Assembly (NCBI RefSeq): GCF_002368415.1
Contig: NZ_AP018290.1
Coordinates: forward strand, 10,159,717-10,223,716
Direction: 5' to 3'
Source of the DNA: Calothrix sp. NIES-4105
GTDB taxonomy: Bacteria; Cyanobacteriota; Cyanobacteriia; Cyanobacteriales; Nostocaceae
Length of the DNA stretch: 64,000 nt
Shown here: positions 61,964 through 64,000 of the stretch, piece after piece
Layout of the letters: the number at the start of each line of letters is the position of its first letter
Numbering within the stretch: position 1 is the stretch's first letter
Made by a program: the position numbers and the translations under genes
Notes under the pieces: generated by a model
Told to the model about the DNA's origin: nothing
Database searches by the model: none
The model's input: the letters and a program-made list of their open reading frames with translations, nothing else

Positions 61964-62206
61964 TTATTTAGCAGCAATTGCTTGACCAGCGGTGCTAAAA
62001 ATATCTACAAGGTTGGTAACAGAAGCTGTTCCGCTACCAGTGGGGCCAGCGAAGGTTTGTTGACCGACTGTAAGTTGCTTTAGTGAGTAGCTATTTGATG
62101 CATCAGACGCAAAGCCACCCACATCACCCAAGGTAATAGCCAAGCCACCAGCAACAGTGTCAAGTTCGTCGTTAGATAATTCAACTGCATTAATTTCGTT
62201 ATTCAT
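61964..62206 (-). CDS. Double-glycine leader peptide, bacteriocin/RiPP-like precursor
   Basis: 80 residues. Leader MNNEINAVELSNDELDTVAG with the ELS-x-(D/E)EL-x-x-VAGG motif, cut after GG by C39-type ABC peptidases. The mature part, LAITLGDVGGFASDASNSYS and onward to GQAIAAK, is Gly/Ser/Thr/Ala-rich without Cys. A strong RBS (GGAGATAAAGTA) precedes the ATG and a terminator follows, so it is a complete single-gene unit. No transporter or modifying enzyme is adjacent in the window. Confidence 0.78.
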   Translation of the reverse strand: MNNEINAVELSNDELDTVAGGLAITLGDVGGFASDASNSYSLKQLTVGQQTFAGPTGSGTASVTNLVDIFSTAGQAIAAK

Positions 62207-62402
62207 TACTTTATCTCCATTAAGTTATAAGTTATGTTTGAAACCTTGCAGCGGGCAAGTGCTGTTCGCTTTCATGAGTACATAATAGGAATTTTGATAG
62301 TTTAAATACATCGGAATAAAGCTTGAATTACTAGAAGTCCTTTTAGTTGATTGGCGCCTGTACTAAAGTTGGAGAATATTCAAGATTCTAGGTTTAAATT
62401 AT

Positions 62403-63575
62403 ATGAAAGCCATCCTTACCCCATACTTTGAAGCGAATGGACCTTTAAGAATGCTCCATAGAGGTCAGTTTATTAGCCATTACGATGTGGCACAAAGAGG
62501 ACAGCAAGTCTATTTGGGTTTGCTAGAAGCAGGATGCGCTGTAGAGATTGTCTCACCATCAAAACTTGGCGAATCAAATTTGCATCAATCAATCTTATCG
62601 ATTCATGATGCCAAATATATTAAATATCTCCAAGGAGCTTGGGCAAACTGGTCGAAACTACAGAATGCGAGCAGCGAGATACTTCCAAACATTTCCCCTA
62701 ACCGACATATGGATCGATTTAATGAAAACCCAGTTGCCTTAGCGGGTTGGTATATCGGTGATGCTGCTGCACCCATTGGAGAGAATACATGGCAAAATGC
62801 ATTAGGGAGTGTTGGGGCGGTAATTGAGGCTGCATCCCAATTAAAAAGTGGAGAATTAGCAGTCTATGCTTTGTGTAGACCCAGTGGGCATCATGCTTGT
62901 CAAGATATGGCAATGGGGATGTGCTTTTTGAATAATGTGGCGATAGCTGCTCAAGTTCTGCGTCAGAAGTTTAAAAAAGTAGCTATCCTTGATATTGACA
63001 TGCATCATGGTAACGGGACACAACAGATTTTTTATGGGCGCGACGATGTGTTAACTCTATCAATTCATGGCGACCGACCAACTTTTATCCATTTTATACT
63101 GGCTTTAAACAAGAAATTGGCGCCTCCCAAGGAGAAGGAGCTAACGTAAATTTACCATTACCTGCTGGGACTAACGAGGTGGCTTACCTAGAAGCTTTAA
63201 ATACTGCTGGGAATAAAATATAGCAGTCCTAAATCATTCGTAAAATTTTAAATACGTATCTTCCTTTTCTTCCTTTGTGTCCTTTGTGCCTTTGTGGTTC
63301 TTCATAGAGATTTAATTTTTCACTTTGCAGTTAGGAATGCTATATTAGAGTTTGGCGCCCAAGCCTTGATTGTCGCGACTGGTTTTGATACATTTAAAGA
63401 TGATCCACTCGGTTATTTTAAGCTTGATTCCTCTTCTTACTATGCGATTGGCAGAGTCATTCACTCTTTAAAACTACCGACGTTATTTGTGCAGGAAGGT
63501 GGGTATTTTGTTGCTGCATTACGAGAAAATGTTCAGCAACTAATTGTAGGATTTGAGATCATTATAGACATATAA
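62403..63575 (+). pseudogene. Histone-deacetylase-like (polyamine deacetylase type) gene, frameshifted and interrupted
   Basis: The first 230 residues are normal: RPSGHHACQDMAMGMCFLNN and VAILDIDMHHGNGTQQIFY, with the zinc and active-site residues. At about 63085 the frame slips: GDRPTFIHFILAL-stop replaces NFYPFYTGFKQEIGASQGEG and VNLPLPAGTNEVAYLEAL, readable one frame over. Then about 90 nt of unrelated sequence with the CCTTTGTGCCTTTGTGGTT repeat intervene. The 3' part resumes as ILEFGAQALIVATGFDTFKD ... VQEGGYFVAALRENV. Two lesions, non-functional. Confidence 0.87.
63263..63305. repeat. TTTGTG-GTGGTT dispersed repeat inside the deacetylase remnant
   Basis: CTTCCTTTGTGTCCTTTGTG followed by CCTTTGTGGTTCTTCATAGAG, nearly identical to part of the element at 10618-10645. 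Its presence within an otherwise conserved coding region shows that this repeat can insert. Confidence 0.7.
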
Positions 63576-63580
63576 TCCAA

Positions 63581-64000
63581 TTAATTAACTTGAGAATTGA
63601 TTCGATAAGGAATTGGAAACAGATGAAATAGCCATTTTCTGATAGATTTTGAGTAATTCTGATGAATGAGTCTTCGTTTATTAGTTTGGCGTATTAATTC
63701 ATACAATGTTTCAACATCAACATGCTGGTTTTTCATAATAGCTACATTATAATAACCATAACTCAAATTATTGATTTGATCCATTTGATAATCAATATCA
63801 TTGTAATCTAAAAAGGGCTTGATGTTAGCAACAAGCGCAGCAAATGTTCTAGCAGTTGTATGTTTTGATTCTGCTAGCTTTGTGTAAACATGAATATTTT
63901 TAGTTTTTATCGCTACTTCTATTAACTCATCACATAATTCTTCTGCAAATATTTTCTTATGGCATTTGACAATCCAATCTTCAAAAATGCGTGCATTTTC
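63581..64000 (-). CDS. Hypothetical protein, C-terminal part (start beyond window)
   Basis: The frame is open to the window edge, giving 139 residues: ENARIFEDWIVKCHKKIFAE, VAIKTKNIHVYTKLAESKHT, TARTFAALVANIKPFLDYND, ending FHLFPIPYRINSQVN. Helical, no recognised domain. A Met at 63784 is internal because plausible protein sequence continues upstream. Confidence 0.6.
   Translation of the reverse strand, partial: ENARIFEDWIVKCHKKIFAEELCDELIEVAIKTKNIHVYTKLAESKHTTARTFAALVANIKPFLDYNDIDYQMDQINNLSYGYYNVAIMKNQHVDVETLYELIRQTNKRRLIHQNYSKSIRKWLFHLFPIPYRINSQVN

Noticed and set aside
1-64000. tRNA or rRNA genes
   Set aside because: No T-arm (GGTTCGA-type) with a matching acceptor stem was noticed on either strand; only the SRP RNA was recognised. 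A tRNAscan run would settle it.

Overview
The window reads as chromosome from a filamentous, probably heterocyst-forming-type (Nostocales-like) cyanobacterium. This rests on a Rubisco activase with a small-subunit-like tail, a carboxysome CcmK shell protein, Ycf46, split pntAA/pntAB/pntB transhydrogenase genes, many short dispersed hairpin repeats, an IS200/IS605 element and large repeat-protein families. Base composition is AT-rich (roughly 38-40% GC by eye). The usual cyanobacterial palindrome GCGATCGC was not found. The palindrome GGCGCC instead occurs about 94 times, some thirty times more than expected, and behaves like a lineage-specific highly iterated palindrome.

Layout. 1-4.6 kb: end of rca, a small phage-holin-like gene with a decayed duplicate, a 2H phosphoesterase, a YciI-like protein, SRP RNA, a phasin-like protein, a Cys-motif protein and queF. 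4.7-19.1 kb: one strand only, a dense array of seven leucine-rich-repeat-variant (LRV) genes (one truncated) around a MoxR AAA+ ATPase / VWA-metallopeptidase pair, plus a PIN-like gene and an internally duplicated gene of unknown function. This is the best candidate for an undescribed system. 19.3-28.3 kb: fasciclin, YjbQ, hydrolase, NmrA-like protein, membrane GTPase, Rpn nuclease, secreted proteins, ccmK, aminotransferase. 28.5-33 kb: a frameshifted DNA methyltransferase and the pnt operon. 33.9-38 kb: the conserved rpmH-rnpA-PH-yidC-jag-yceD block. 38-44 kb: SH3 protein, ycf46, then a two-gene P-loop ATPase / inactive-STAND-TPR module with almost identical 120-bp repeats. 44-52.5 kb: hybrid kinase, WD40 protein, GH13 amylase, class I aldolase. 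52.5-64 kb: a decaying accessory zone with an IS605-type element (broken tnpA, intact tnpB), truncated fdhD, SDR and histone-deacetylase-like genes, a serine hydrolase, a flavin monooxygenase and a double-glycine-leader (bacteriocin-like) precursor.

How the genes work together. The housekeeping parts are clear: translation and membrane insertion (rpmH to yceD), proton-translocating transhydrogenase, and carboxysome/Rubisco maintenance (rca and ccmK, not adjacent). The two NTPase-plus-repeat modules (MoxR/VWA with LRV proteins, and P-loop ATPase with iSTAND-TPR) resemble the diversifying NTPase-dependent conflict systems proposed for multicellular bacteria. That assignment is inference from architecture and repeat behaviour, not from any test. 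Counts were made by reading, without software, and should be treated as approximate.
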